A stretch of 64,000 bases of DNA from Puccinellia tenuiflora (GCA_012064385.1 QRDG01000528.1:136426-200425), one strand, 5' to 3'; counted from the stretch's first letter, positions 44,399 through 55,571 are shown. The notes: generated from the letters alone by a model not told the origin. Made by a program: numbers and translations.

Positions 44399-44671
44399 NN
44401 NNNNNNNNNNNNNNNNNNNNNNNNNNNNNNNNNNNNNNNNNNNNNNNNNNNNNNNNNNNNNNNNNNNNNNNNNNNNNNNNNNNNNNNNNNNNNNNNNNNN
44501 NNNNNNNNNNNNNNNNNNNNNNNNNNNNNNNNNNNNNNNNNNNNNNNNNNNNNNNNNNNNNNNNNNNNNNNNNNNNNNNNNNNNNNNNNNNNNNNNNNNN
44601 NNNNNNNNNNNNNNNNNNNNNNNNNNNNNNNNNNNNNNNNNNNNNNNNNNNNNNNNNNNNNNNNNNNNNNN
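44399..44671. other. Assembly gap (273 N)
   Basis: Unresolved bases inside the non-autonomous CACTA element; frames that cross it are meaningless. Confidence 1.
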
Positions 44672-45904
44672 CAGAATTTACTTCTCGTTATAGAACCTCA
44701 TGATTTATTTTACCCAGCCCATAGGATAAATCTGGACAATTTAAAGTAGATGATGAATTTAATGCAATCGTAGACAATTGGGTACTTGGTATTCATGTAA
44801 AAAGATAGTTTCTGTGTGGACCTAAATCAGTTCAAAAGAAGCTGACTAGTCAGTACATACACAATCCTTATTTGCTATTCATTGTCGATTATATATGTAC
44901 AAGGACTTTACATTACGTGACCGATAATCATGTAGAAAAGTCAGTCTCATGTTTAAATCTGGGAGACTCGTATATGTGAATAGCTAATCTTAACAGTAAT
45001 GTCCGACTTGGCTTCAACCAAAAATCTCTCAGGTACTGTGTGCCGCACCCTACAAAATCACCATGAACTATGTTATAGCTAGCAGAAACTTGCAAATGCA
45101 TATGACTCTAGTTCTGAACCCAATTAGAAGAACAAATCTGTTTGAAATCGATCACTACTATTGACCACTGATTGGTTTATTTAAAATAGTCTTCAATAAG
45201 ATACCAGTTCGTACTCATTTTCTGGTTCATCCGCTACTCATCACCATGAGCATTCCTAACATACTCTACTTGATACAGGTAGAGAAGACATAGGAAAATT
45301 TTGTAAGGATACATGACATGAATGAAGTGGCTTAGCAAGTGAACATATTCAAGTATTGGGGAGAAAGACATTGGAGGACAAGCTACAAACTCACCGAGAG
45401 AATCTTGGGAGAAATGACAACAAATTGTTTTGGATATTGTGATATCGATGTTAATTCCACTTTGTAGTACTTATGATCATATTGTGTTACCTATGATTGT
45501 TTGTGATCATATTGTGTTATAGACGCGCAAATGCAATATATTTTTATTTGAATTTTTTTCTGAAATATATACCAGTGACGGGCAAACTACCAAACTAGCA
45601 AAGGACCCGTCGCTGCTAAGATCATACTACTGAACCGTGAAAACTAACTAGTGACAGGCACGAAAAAATGACTGTCACTAGTAAACAAATACTAGTGACT
45701 GGCACTTGCCTGTCACTGGTAACATATTACCAGTGACGGGCACTTTGCCCGTCACTATAGTGGACCTTTGGGCATGTCACTGGTAGGCTATTCTGCAGTA
45801 GTGTTACGCCACGTGTCCAAGAACACATCTAATCTCGAGAAAGGAGGATGGCTGCAACCAGGTGATAAAGGTCTTCGTAGAAACTCAGCTGGGAGGGCCC
45901 CTTT

Positions 45905-47291
45905 TGAAGGGGTTCTGCGGCCGAAAACAAAAAAATTCCTAACAAGGCGAACCCAAACTAGCCAAAATCTATTTCTATGCAGATATAAAGTAATGGAGGG
46001 AATCAGAATTCATACTCTTGAAAACCAAAAGCGTTACGTTCCGATGAACATTGGCGATGGAGTCGTACGATGCCGACCACAAGGTCGTGTATTCGTACCG
46101 GCGACGAGTGTCGCAGCGAGCAGCACCTCCGTAGTTCTACACATGTACGGTGTAGGCGACGATCCCCCGGCTTCGGTCTAGCGACAGCAGCGACAACAGC
46201 TTCGGTCTAGAGCCTCCCTTTCAGGTGAGGCCCATTTAGGTGGGCTACCCTTTTAATTTTAAATTGAATATTTAATTAATTATTAATTATATCAATTAAT
46301 ATTAAATACATATTATTTCATTTATCTTGCATCGAAACACCTTTCGTTGCCCTCCGATATCCATCGGGTACTTCTCCCTTATTCCGATACATCTTCGAAC
46401 CCCTCGATCACCATCGGAAAATTCCCGAAACGATTCCGGAGTTGGTTTCTCATTTCTCTCCTTTGTCGAACTATTCCTAAGAGTCGTCTACCCTTAAGCG
46501 TGCCACCCTACGGTTTAGGATCACTCCAGACATGATCGAGACCCCTCTCCGATCAATGACCAACAGCAGGATCTGGAAACTCATGATGGTCCCTGTTAGT
46601 TCCACGAAGTTCTTAGTCGCTGAACCTTAACGTCGTTCACCATTTCTTTTGTCACACGATACCAAGTTTGTTCGAGATCCCATCTCATTACCTTACAAAC
46701 TTATTTACTCGTCGCCATGATATTAAATCTCTGTGACTTAGTCACATGCTTGCAAGACTTGATGTAATCTCACCGAGTGGGCCCAGTGATATCTGTCTGT
46801 CATGCAAATGGACAAATCCCGATCTTGATGCATACGGCTCAATGTATTCCTTTAGAAACCAATACCTTTATGATCACCCTGTTACGGTGTGAAGGTGATG
46901 CAGTCAAAGCTTCCCTTCGGACTAGTGATTAATATGATCTCACGGTCTAAGGATTGGTTACTACGTTTCTTTAAGGTATCACAATGTCAATACTTGTGAC
47001 TGATCTTATTGCATTAACTTACATTGGGTGGATGTCCATCATATCATTCACCCAATGATATGACTCCATTGTCAATTGACATAAATGTCCATGATCATGA
47101 AACCTTGATCATCTGTTGACCAATGGACTAGTCAAATAGAGACTACTAGGGACCTAGTTGTTTATATACCACATGTGTATTAATGTTTCCGCTTAATACC
47201 GTTATAGCATGGTATAAAACTTATTATGAATATATACGAGTTATGATAATAAAACAACTGTATTATTTGCCTCTAGGGCATAACTCCTACA
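45905..47291 (-). mobile_element. BARE/Angela-like Copia 3' LTR, degenerate
   Basis: On the minus strand it starts TGTAGGAGTTATGCCCTAGA and ends about CAGAACCCCTTCA (45905), 1387 bp. The opening resembles the BARE/WIS/Angela family (ATGCCCTAGAGGCAA), and GGAATTTTTTTGTTTTC near the end is also characteristic. GTGGGAGAC directly before the LTR start is the family polypurine tract. The 5-bp flanks do not match, as expected for a truncated element. The sequence is far from intact family members. Confidence 0.8.
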
Positions 47292-47640
47292 GTCTCCCAC
47301 ATGCACTAGAGTTCGAATAATCTAGTTTTGCATTTGATCTAACACCATTAGCCTCCTGGTGTTTCGACTATGCATTGCTCGTGGAAAAGGTTTATCAACA
47401 AATCTCCCACATTGAGATCTGTATGTACTTTGTAAAAAATTTATGTCACCTAGTTTGATATCGTTCTGTATCTTATGATAACGGTTGAAATATATGTTTC
47501 GACGATGGAGTGAGACTCGAATCCTTCATGCAGCATGGGGCTTAAAAGTCTAAGAGATCTATTAAGGAAAGCCATGCATGCTTGGAAAAACCGCCCAGTC
47601 CAATCAAACTTGCTATTTCTGAAGCAGCCATATACTCCTA
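47292..47640 (-). pseudogene. RNase H remnant of the BARE-like Copia element
   Basis: On the minus strand EYMAASEIAS, the Copia RNase H signature, is readable near 47610-47635, followed by stops and shifts. CTCTAGTGCATGTGGGAGAC leads into the LTR. Everything 5' of this is lost; host DNA with the defensin-like promoter begins by about 47880. Confidence 0.65.
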
Positions 47641-47883
47641 TACCTATGTAGATTTGTGCGACAGTGCATTCATATACAACTTCGTAAGCTAACCATGTCC
47701 TACTTTAAACAATAGACTTATCCTGTATGAGATTTCTAGTCATATATGTCCTTATGGCAAGTTCTCCCTTCACTCTCACCACAGACCAGAAAACATATTA
47801 GATATTTACTGCTACATACGGAAGAACATAGATGATAGATTGGACGCCTCGAAAAAAAAAAGGAAACAGATAAGCATGTACGC
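47641..47883. other. Unassigned DNA between Copia remnant and promoter
   Basis: No gene is seen. It may include further decayed Copia internal sequence. Confidence 0.35.
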
Positions 47884-48100
47884 CAATTTACGGATAAGCA
47901 GATATTAATCCAATAATTAGTTCCAGCCTAAATTTGGACGGTAATTAATAATCACCAAAAAAACTGCAGGATCAAATCTACGTGACTCCCCCTATATAAA
48001 CGCTATCAAATGAGCTGCGAGTCAACACATTTTGCTAGACGATCAAACAGGAAAATAAGAGAATTAATAGGTCTGCCGTCTGCATCAAATCTTGCCGGCC
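47884..48100 (+). promoter_or_regulatory. Promoter and 5' leader of left defensin-like copy
   Basis: TATA box CTATATAAACGC at 47992-48003. Upstream, GGATAAGCAGATATTAATCC, GGTAATTAATAATCACC and CTGCAGGATCAAAT match, in order, the region upstream of the right copy (51481-51640, minus strand). Downstream, GAGTCAACACATTTTG in the leader also matches. The distance from TATA to ATG is about 100 bp in both genes. Confidence 0.75.
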
Positions 48101-48435
48101 ATGGCGATTTGCAAGAGGAGAACAAGCCTCGTACTCCTTGCAGCTCTCATGCTAGTGATGGCCTCTGTGATGCCGTCCTCCTGTGATCCAGAAGGTTAAC
48201 TCCACACTCTGACAAAATATTTTTTACCATTCTCTGTATGATTATTATAGATCCAAAGTATGTTTTCCCGTAGGTTATTGGTGCATGGGAAGAAGGATGC
48301 GACCAAGACAAGTGCAGGAGCACATGTGTTGGCTACGGCTATAAGACGGGCACTTTTTATTGCACGAAGAACCACGAAGAATGTTGTTGTCTGAAATCCG
48401 CCAAGCCCATGGTTGATGTCGGCCGTCATGACTAA
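48101..48435 (+). pseudogene. Defensin-like cysteine-rich secreted peptide, frameshifted copy
   Basis: Exon 1 (48101-48194) encodes a signal peptide (RRTSLVLLAALMLVMASVMP). A phase-1 GT-AG intron follows (48195-48273). Exon 2 (48274-48435) aligns with the right-hand copy, but compared with it about 5 nt are missing shortly after the first mature cysteine (WCMG), so the spliced frame runs to a premature stop. In the other frame the remaining pattern is C-x4-C-x3-C-x11-C-x6-CCC, ending at TAA 48433-48435. Family members are small secreted peptides of the CS-alpha-beta type, usually for defence or cell signalling. The promoter is well preserved, so loss is recent, or the indel is a sequencing error. 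Confidence 0.7.
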
Positions 48436-48970
48436 GCACCTGAGACCTTATGTTCTTTGTATTTGATAAACTTTGTTGGTGAAGAGAATAATATAAATGC
48501 TTGATGTGCAAAATCTAATGTACGTCATCCGACGGTGCATGATGCATTTCCAAATATGTGCTCGATATGCATATGCATCCCCCCATGAATTATATTGAAA
48601 CACAAAAAAGCTTATTTTCTGTCCCTAACTTTTATGAAAGTCCAAAAAAAAAACTGTTATGGAAGACTAAAATGTTGTCAACACTGAAAATGTATGGTCC
48701 ATTGGACCGATTGGCGTGGTTTCAGTGGCACTCTTGACCTCATTTGCCATTTGTCAATTTGAAACCCGACTAGTAGGAGGATAATCAATGTGCATGATAT
48801 GTATGTCCACATGTACATTAGTCTGTGTTCGCGAATATAATATATGATAGAATATCATAAAAATATCATGATGTATGTCAGCATGTACATGCAGCGATGC
48901 AGGCTGCCCAACCCACTCTCAATCACGTCACCATCTTCTTCGGAATAGGTCTTACTGTTATTGTGTTTTC
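48385..48970 (+). repeat. Duplicated 3' segment of the defensin-like gene, copy A
   Basis: From TGTTGTCTGAAATCCGCCAA through the 3' flank it matches 49051-49600 at about 85-90 percent by eye, including GTATGGTCCATTGGACCGAT and GAAACCCGACTAGTAGGAGG. Confidence 0.85.
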
Positions 48971-49050
48971 TACAAAAGAATATGACCAACTTAAGCAAAA
49001 CTGTTGTTTTTTGGTGAGTTCACATATTCAACTATGTATAGTTTGTTTTT

Positions 49051-49600
49051 TGTTGTCTGAAATCCGCCAAGCCCGAGGTTGATGTCGGCCGTCGTGACTA
49101 AGCACCTGCAGACCCTTATTTTCTTTGTACTCGTATTTGATATAAACTTCGTTGGTGAAGAGAATAATATAAATGTTTAATCTGCAAAATTAATGTAAGT
49201 GTGTCATCCGACGGTGCATGATGAATCTCGATCCCTTGTGTGCTCCATATGCATATGCATCCCCCATGAAAAATATTTATTAGAAACAAAAAAGCTTATT
49301 TTCTGTCGCTCAACTGTTATGAAAGTAAAAAAAAATGTTATGGAAGACCAAAATGTTATCAACACTGAAAATGTATGGTCCATTGGACCGATTGGCGTGG
49401 TTTCAGTGGCAATCGTGATCTCGTTCGCTATTTGTCGATTTGAAACCCGACTAGTAGGAGGATGATCGACGTGCATGATGTATGTCAGCATGTACATGAG
49501 TCTGTGTCCGCACCACCGCCAGGACACTCGTTCTGCGGAGTAGTGCCGGTCGTTGCTCACGGCCACAATCACGTCACCATCTTCTTCGGAACGTAGACAA
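49051..49600 (+). repeat. Duplicated 3' segment, copy B, with last codons of a third defensin-like copy
   Basis: Contains only the end of exon 2 (TGTTGTCTGAAATCCGCCAA to TAA 49099-49101) and the downstream flank. No cysteine framework, exon 1 or promoter is present, so it is a partial copy. Open frames of 88 and 157 codons crossing it on the two strands are not conserved in copy A and are considered spurious. Confidence 0.8.
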
Positions 49601-49764
49601 GTACTGTCGATTGCTTCGCCAAGGTCGTTGTTGTCTGACCCAACCACCATCTGAAAACTTTCCTGTTTTTTCAGCATGAGTGCCCGACCCTTCTTTCTTT
49701 TTCCAGCTCGATTCTGATTAAGATATTATTTGATTGGTCATCGATTTGCATGTGTTCACCCGCG
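49601..49764. other. Unassigned DNA
   Basis: Nothing recognised between the duplicate and the CACTA fragment. Confidence 0.35.
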
Positions 49765-50130
49765 CACTACGGTAAAAAGGAATTTTGCCAAGTATCAAGG
49801 GCTTTGCCGAGTGTTTTTGCATGATTGGTCATCTGTTTATTTGCTGAGCGTATTTCTTTGCCGAGTGTCCGAGAAAAAACGCTCGGCAAAGAAATACACT
49901 CGGCAAATAAATAGAAAAACACTCGGCAAAGAAATACACTCCGCAAAAACAACAGAAAAACACTCGGCAAAGAAATACGCTCGGCAAATATTTATAAAAA
50001 GACTTGGCAACGAATTACACTCGGCAAAGAACTGTAACGGCCGTCACCCATCACACATCTTCGACGGAACTGTAACGGTCGTCCTCTTTGCCGAGTGTTG
50101 AATTTAAATACACTCGGCAAAGATTTTGAA
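49765..50130 (+). mobile_element. Left-end fragment of a CACTA element (TTTGCCGAGTG family)
   Basis: Starts CACTACGGTAAAAAGG and then carries about ten ACTCGGCAAAG/CTTTGCCGAGT motifs in both orientations to about 50115. There is no right terminus, so it is a truncated end. It is the same family as the right-end fragments at 26407 and 40533. Confidence 0.75.
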
Positions 50131-50440
50131 TTTTTTCACGCCAAATTTTACCGCCGATGTAATAATTTTCCCGCAAATCACCCAGGTTTAGAAATCAGCC
50201 AGGATTCAACGTGATCCTAACTGTCTTATTTTTGTAAAGCGCAAGTGAAACATGCATGTACAGGTACCAAAACTATAAGCCTACAATATGCGGAGTGTCT
50301 ATGTGCTTTTAACCCAACAGTGGCCATTTCAATTGGCAAAAGCAATCTTTGGCATATGAATTGGATGGGATGACATTGAGTTTTTTTATGAAAAATGTAA
50401 ATAGCGTAAACTGATTATGTAATCTGTCACATAGAAAATA
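50131..50440. other. Intergenic DNA, nothing recognised
   Basis: No gene or paired repeat could be supported. Confidence 0.35.
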
Positions 50441-50530
50441 CTCCCCCCGTCTGCAAATAAGTGTCGCTAAAAGTGATGTATTGAACACTCCAGATGATTT
50501 GGAGATAATAAGTGTCGCTAAAAGGTACTT
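50441..50530. mobile_element. Degenerate Stowaway-like MITE fragment
   Basis: TACTCCCCCCGTCTGCAAAT resembles the CTCCCTCCGTCC end of grass Stowaway MITEs. AATAAGTGTCGCTAAAAG occurs twice (50456 and 50507). The right inverted end is not intact. Confidence 0.5.
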
Positions 50531-50995
50531 ATCCATGTGGTAATAATGCTATGTGCATGAGTTTATGGTAATTAGTCTAACAAATTCATGTATGCCCCCT
50601 AATGCCTCATGTCAACAGCGGTCACCCATGGCTCATTGGCTCGTCGAGCTGGCAGTTGACCTTGTCGAGCAATTATACAATGGCATGATCTTCCTACCTG
50701 CGTTGTTTCCGATCGACACATGGCGGATGAGGTCATGTGTGGCCTCTGAAACCGTGGCAACAGATCCCATGGACAAATTATTTTAGTTTTGACAACATTT
50801 TGATTTTCATAATAGTCGAGGGGCGATAAAATATACTTTAGAATAACCATGCATAAGCATAGTACACACAGATGCTGACATGCATGATGCACGGTCGTTC
50901 AAGTACTCTATTTCGTGCAGATTAAGAATTTATATTCTCTTTGCCTGTGAAGGTTTTATCTAAGAAATTTAAATAAAAATAAGGTACACAGGCGC
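50531..50995. other. Intergenic DNA, nothing recognised
   Basis: A 77-codon plus frame and a 97-codon minus frame overlap here; neither has a domain or splice support. Confidence 0.35.
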
Positions 50996-51390
50996 TCAAT
51001 CAAGACGGGCGACATCCACCTTCTTGTGCTTGGGATCCCAACAACAGCAGGTGTTGCCCTCCTTCAGGCAACGAAATCCATTGGGGAAACCACGGGAACC
51101 ACATCTACCCCTGCACTTCGATGGGCTGCATCCATCTCCAATACTTTCGCACCATTCTACATAAAAAAAAATGGAAATTAGCACAAATACAATGGGTTCA
51201 TCTTGCCAACCTTGTACACTTTGGATCTAAATAATGTCTAGATATATATACACAATGGAAAAAAGGAGGATGCCATGTAGGTAGTTAATTAACCTTGATC
51301 TTGTGGGTCTGCATCACATGATAGCAACACCGTGGCCATCACCACAACCATGAGGGCCACCAAGCATACGCTCCTCTTGCTAAGCGCCAT
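50996..51390 (-). CDS. Defensin-like cysteine-rich secreted peptide, intact copy
   Basis: Exon 1 is 51294-51390 and exon 2 is 50996-51156, joined by a phase-1 GT-AG intron, giving 85 residues. The N terminus (KRSVCLVALMVVVMATVLLS) is a signal peptide. The mature part has eight cysteines: C-x6-C-x4-C-x3-C-x10-C-x6-CCC (KCRGRC and TCCCWD are the key pieces). C-x3-C with a later C-x-C is the CS-alpha-beta arrangement of plant defensin-like peptides, so disulfide-stabilised secretion to the apoplast is expected. It is a paralogue of the frameshifted copy at 48101, in convergent orientation. Target and function are unknown; defence, pollen-coat or other signalling roles all occur in this class. 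It is too divergent to name a subfamily. Confidence 0.78.
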
Positions 51391-51640
51391 GGCAAAAAAT
51401 ATATTGCTAACTTTCTACTGATCTCCTCTCTTCTCTTCTTGCTTGATCTTCTGCCAATGTGTTGACGACAGCTCGTTTTTCAAGCGTTTATAGAGGGGAG
51501 GATCCGAATTGATCCTGCGTTTTATGGTGATAATTAATTGTCGTCCTAATTTTAGGGTGGTTTTAATTGTGCGTTAAATGGTGATAATTAACTAGTATCG
51601 TCCTAATTTTAAGGTGTATTAATTGGATTAATTTCTGCAT
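51391..51640 (-). promoter_or_regulatory. Promoter and leader of the intact defensin-like gene, with a duplicated 53-bp module
   Basis: On the minus strand, TATA box CTCTATAAACGC lies at about 51484-51495, 100 bp before the ATG. Upstream, a module containing CCTAAAATTAGGACGA and TTAATTATCACCAT occurs twice (51518-51570 and 51571-51623). The left gene has this module once. CGCAGGATCAATTCGGATCC precedes the TATA box as in the left copy. Confidence 0.72.
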
Positions 51641-53316
51641 ATCCTGAAACTGATTTGTTCTTCATTTTATAGCCTCAAGTGATTCGTTTCATTTCTCGGC
51701 GCGTCATGTCTATCTCTCCGGATGCACTAAGGATATGAAGATTCTGTCAGGTCAAAAATAATTTTGAAGAGCATACAGGAAATATGTTAGAATATACTAA
51801 TAGAGCTAATAACACTGGCCAAATAAATACTTGTTCGACACGTGTAATCATATACAACTGGTTGAAATTAAGTTAGGGTAAGCTAGTCCGCAAACTTGTC
51901 ATGTTGTACAAAATTTCTCTAAATCACCCACGGTGCGAAAAGTGGCGTCTCTATTTTCGTGAAAACGTCCCTTCATTTTCGCTGAAATAAGTTTCCTTAG
52001 TGTCTCTCTAACCATACAGTCACACCGTCACTGCAACATAAAGTAAATAAAATTATCCGAGGTTGACGTGATTTGAAATCAAAACCAACCACGATTGTAA
52101 TCCATCGGTGATGGCCATTATAAAGACCGCTGCTTCATGTTGAAATAATAGAGCATATTGTTGTTATAGAAACTAGCACGATGGCCCTCCAAATGCGAGG
52201 GAATCATCTATAGTTGGATGAAAGTGTTTAAAAATAAAAATACAGTTTCATCAACATCACATTATTTTTCATTATGTGACAATAAACAAAAAAATTCTAC
52301 AACGATCGCAAATGTTTTGGTAAGCAAAATATCACGTATGCGAGCAACATGTTTGGCAATCTGAAATTCATAGGCAAATGATTATCTATGCAATATGTTG
52401 AAACGCCCATGTAAATGATATTTGATCTATAAACTGAACTATAGTTCTTACATGATGTTAGATCAATACCAGAGGTTAATTATGTTTGATAAAAAATGCT
52501 GAATTAAGATAAAACAGTATATCTTTCTTAATAGGTATGTCACATTAAATAATGGAGAATTATTTTTTTCTGATGTTTTCTTCCTCTCATTTACTCGGAA
52601 CCTTAGCGTGGTGAAAGTTTGGCCATTATAATTTATATAAATATATTGATAAAGATAAATTATTTTCTTCTGGAAATATTCTAATTTTACCAGACTCTTA
52701 ATTAACTTATCCCGATCTTCATTCAATGGTTCTACATAGGCGGTCACGTGTATTTTTGTGTTATGCAACACGACTATGCGCCTTGGATATCATAGGTCTT
52801 TTTTCCAAGTATTGTGGGAAAAGCTCCCACTGCAAAATTTATTAATATAAGATATTTAAAAAGTATTTATATGTCTAGGTTAACAAAATATAATAAAAAG
52901 CTAAGTTTGTGTCGCTTAACCTGTTGTTAATTTTACCGTTCGATTGGAATGACATGTGCTATTATGTTGATTTTGATACATGAGAGAAATACACATACAA
53001 TAGTCTAAATATGATAACTTACAAACCAAGAAATATCCGCAAAACAATTAATAAGAATTAAGTGTACGCTTTTTAGGTCCTCAGATTAAAAATAGTATTG
53101 ACACACCATGTGGATAGTAAATATGAAGCATATCAAGCGGGAATCTGTGGTGACTTGTCCCTGTGTGTATCATCAAGACTAATTTTTTTATAGTGTGAGG
53201 GATGTTCCTATTGATGGTGTGTCGCCTAATGTTGTACCTTCATCAGATTTGAAGGTTGGGTGCTTGTGTCTCATTGAGTTGACATATTTCCTCAATAGAG
53301 GGACATTCTCATTTAA
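51641..53316. other. AT-rich intergenic DNA, nothing recognised
   Basis: Frames are short. A 102-codon minus frame at 52463-52771 is asparagine- and isoleucine-rich as expected for AT-rich noncoding DNA. Confidence 0.4.
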
Positions 53317-53418
53317 GAATATGTGTTCACTCACCCATGTGTGTATCATTTAGGCCGGTATTCGCGAGAATATGTGTTCACTCACCCATGTGTGTATCAT
53401 TAGGCCGGTAATTTTCCT
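53317..53418. repeat. 51-bp tandem duplication
   Basis: GAATATGTGTTCACTCACCC followed by ATGTGTGTATCATT and AGGCCGGTA begins at 53317 and again at 53368. The copies differ by one T. GTGAGGGA(T/C)GTTCC also occurs on both sides (about 53200 and 53421). Confidence 0.85.
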
Positions 53419-54452
53419 TAGTGTGAGGGACGTTCCAGTTGATAGTGCAACTAATCTTTTGACTTCATTAATATTAAAATTCTATGATTCCAGACTCCAA
53501 ACTTCCACAGACGTTTTGTGAGAGTGGTTGATCTGATGGCAGTCAATAATTTATTTATTTATATGTACCCAACATCAAAACAATGTATGTAGTGCGACTA
53601 ATGTGACTAATATCGCGAGTTCATTAATTTTACAATTCCAAGACTTTGAAATTCTACAGGTGTTTTGTGAGTTGTGTCTGTCGGATGGGAGTCGAATAAT
53701 ATGTGTACTCAATCATTGAAACAACATACTACTTCCATGCATAATTACTCTGCGTTCTGGGTTTAGTCAAAATCAAAATTTATAAAATGTAATCAAATAT
53801 ATAGAAAACTATTAACATCTAAAATATAAAATCATTATTATTAGAATCATATATTTTCATATTATAAAAAATTGGTATTATGAATGTTGATATTTATGGC
53901 TACCTATTTGATTAAACTTTAGAAAATATGACTTGACTAAACTGTCAATATCCTAGCGGCTCCTACCCTTTGCCAGCAAAGCTTTTTTCTTTCTTGCACC
54001 TAGCATGTTCCCGTCAAGGTAGCTAGTCTCAATTCGCAATATAAAAAAAACTCTCGTACGCGGCGAACGCAGAGTTCCTATCCTTTGCCACCACGTCCCA
54101 GAAAGTCTTTTTAATTTTCTTGCAGCTGTCACGATCCAGCCAAGGTAGTTAGCCTCGTACATGGCTGCCTTTTTAAACTCACGTAGTCACGTATGTATCT
54201 ATTTACCGTTTTGCGGAAGTACGTGTTTAATATATTGCTTAATTATTGAGTGCAAATATGTTAGACGTGATCTTCTCAATATAATCGTGTCAAACTTGTT
54301 CCGGGACTATTAACTTTTCGTAAGAACTCAGCCATATATTTTAGATCTAACTGTTAAAATTAATTGAGATGATGTGGCTCATTGTGGTGTCTCTATTTTA
54401 GAACTCTGTATTCTGCTTTTAGTATATAATAGACTAACGTGCAGCTGACCGA
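53419..54452. other. AT-rich intergenic DNA with a degenerate duplicate
   Basis: At 53955-54160 a stretch with CCTTTGCCA and AAGGTAGCTAGTCTC is followed by a diverged second version (CCTTTGCCACC, AAGGTAGTTAGCCTC) about 110 bp on. No gene. Confidence 0.4.
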
Positions 54453-54460
54453 CATGCAGC

Positions 54461-54973
54461 TAGGCCTGGAACTAAAACTCGAAACTCGCAAGTTAAACGA
54501 GTAGCTCGCAGCTTGGCTCGGCTCGGCTCGAACTCGTTGTTAAACGAGCCGAGCCGAGATTTCATTTTGGACGATAAACGAGTCAAATTAAACGGGCCGA
54601 GTTATCGAGTACTCGTTTAGCTCGTTTAACTCGGTAAAAGTAGTCAATACCTATCTTTCTTGTCTATATAAATAATTGTTCATGATTATCATAGTTTATC
54701 GACTAAAAATTACGTGGTGGTGTCATATTATCATTGATTGTCGGGGTTATTATATCATACATGCCCAAAATAATTAGAAATATATATATATAAACTATGA
54801 TTTTACATGTTGACAGTTTTACCGAGCTAAACGAGTCGAGCTGAGTAACTCGCGAGCTTAAGCGAGTCGAGCCGAATTTCATTTCTAGACTCGATTGTTA
54901 AACGAGTCAAGCCAAGCTAACTCGTTAGTTGAACAAGTTTAAGCGAGTCGAGCCGGCTCGAATTCTAGGCCTA
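54461..54973. mobile_element. Non-autonomous hAT element, 513 bp
   Basis: The ends TAGGCCTGGAA and TTCTAGGCCTA form an inverted repeat with one mismatch, with a perfect 8-bp target duplication CATGCAGC at 54453-54460 and 54974-54981. The interior is a dense set of GAGTCGAGC/GCTCGGCTCG and CTCGTTTA/TAAACGAG motifs in both orientations. Confidence 0.88.
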
Positions 54974-54981
54974 CATGCAGC

Positions 54982-55278
54982 TTCTAGGGAGCGTACGTCA
55001 TGTGCAGCTGCCCTTACACGGCTGACGTCTTACGGGTGGACTTCCAAATCACATGCACAACAGCTGCACCCAAAAAAAAAAAATCATGCATATCAAGGTG
55101 CAGTACTCTAAGTATATGTCAGATTGTATAATAAAAGTATGGTCTATAGTTAGACAAAGCAATATTGTTCATGGTGGCCAGCATGTTTGTATTTCCACCC
55201 GGCGGTTGTTAGTTCAAATGCCCCACCAGCGCTACATAATTGTATTTCTTTTCCTGTAGCACTGGCATGTGGGACCAT
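54982..55278. other. Intergenic DNA, nothing recognised
   Basis: A 12-A run near 55069-55082; otherwise unassigned. Confidence 0.35.
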
Positions 55279-55286
55279 ATGGGTAG

Positions 55287-55557
55287 CAGGGATTTGGATT
55301 TCGTTGTCGAAAATTTACCTGTCCTGAACGAAATGGGCGAATTTCGGTGAAATCCCGGACGAAAAGAGAGAACCAAAATTTGAAAATTAGAACGAAAAAT
55401 AATCAAAATCTGATCAAAATTTGAATTTTTGAGCAGAATTCAACTAAACTTTATACTTTGGGATTTCTTTTGCCAAAATTACTTAAACTCCTAAGTTTTC
55501 GGTTGGTAAATACATATACCGGTCCTAGGCGAAATCCGGTCGAAATCCAAATCCTTG
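55287..55557. mobile_element. hAT-type MITE, 271 bp
   Basis: The ends CAGGGATTTGGATTTCG and the inverse of CGAAATCCAAATCCTTG match at 16 of 17 bases. A perfect 8-bp target duplication ATGGGTAG lies at 55279-55286 and 55558-55565. Noncoding, AT-rich interior. Confidence 0.9.
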
Positions 55558-55571
55558 ATGGGTAGAGAGAT

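Larger units (their letters stand above)
42335..45803. mobile_element. Non-autonomous CACTA element with assembly gap, about 3.5 kb
   Basis: Starts CACTACTGCAGAA and ends with the inverse TTCTGCAGTAGTG at 45803. Subterminal repeats of the form CTAGTGACGGGCA/TGCCCGTCACTAG and relatives cluster at 42370-42670 and 45570-45790. No matching 3-bp target duplication is seen (GAA left, TTA right). No transposase or second ORF is recognisable, so it depends on another copy. A proline- and arginine-coding GC-rich repeat (42840-43010) and AT-rich DNA fill the interior. It begins 170 bp after the SAUR stop codon. Confidence 0.82.

Noticed and set aside
44334..44703. Open frames running through the N block
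   Set aside because: They exist only because unknown bases are not read as stops.
49199..49677. Frames of 88 and 157 codons in the duplicated 3' flank
   Set aside because: The duplicate copy at 48530-48970 does not keep either frame open, so they are not conserved as proteins.
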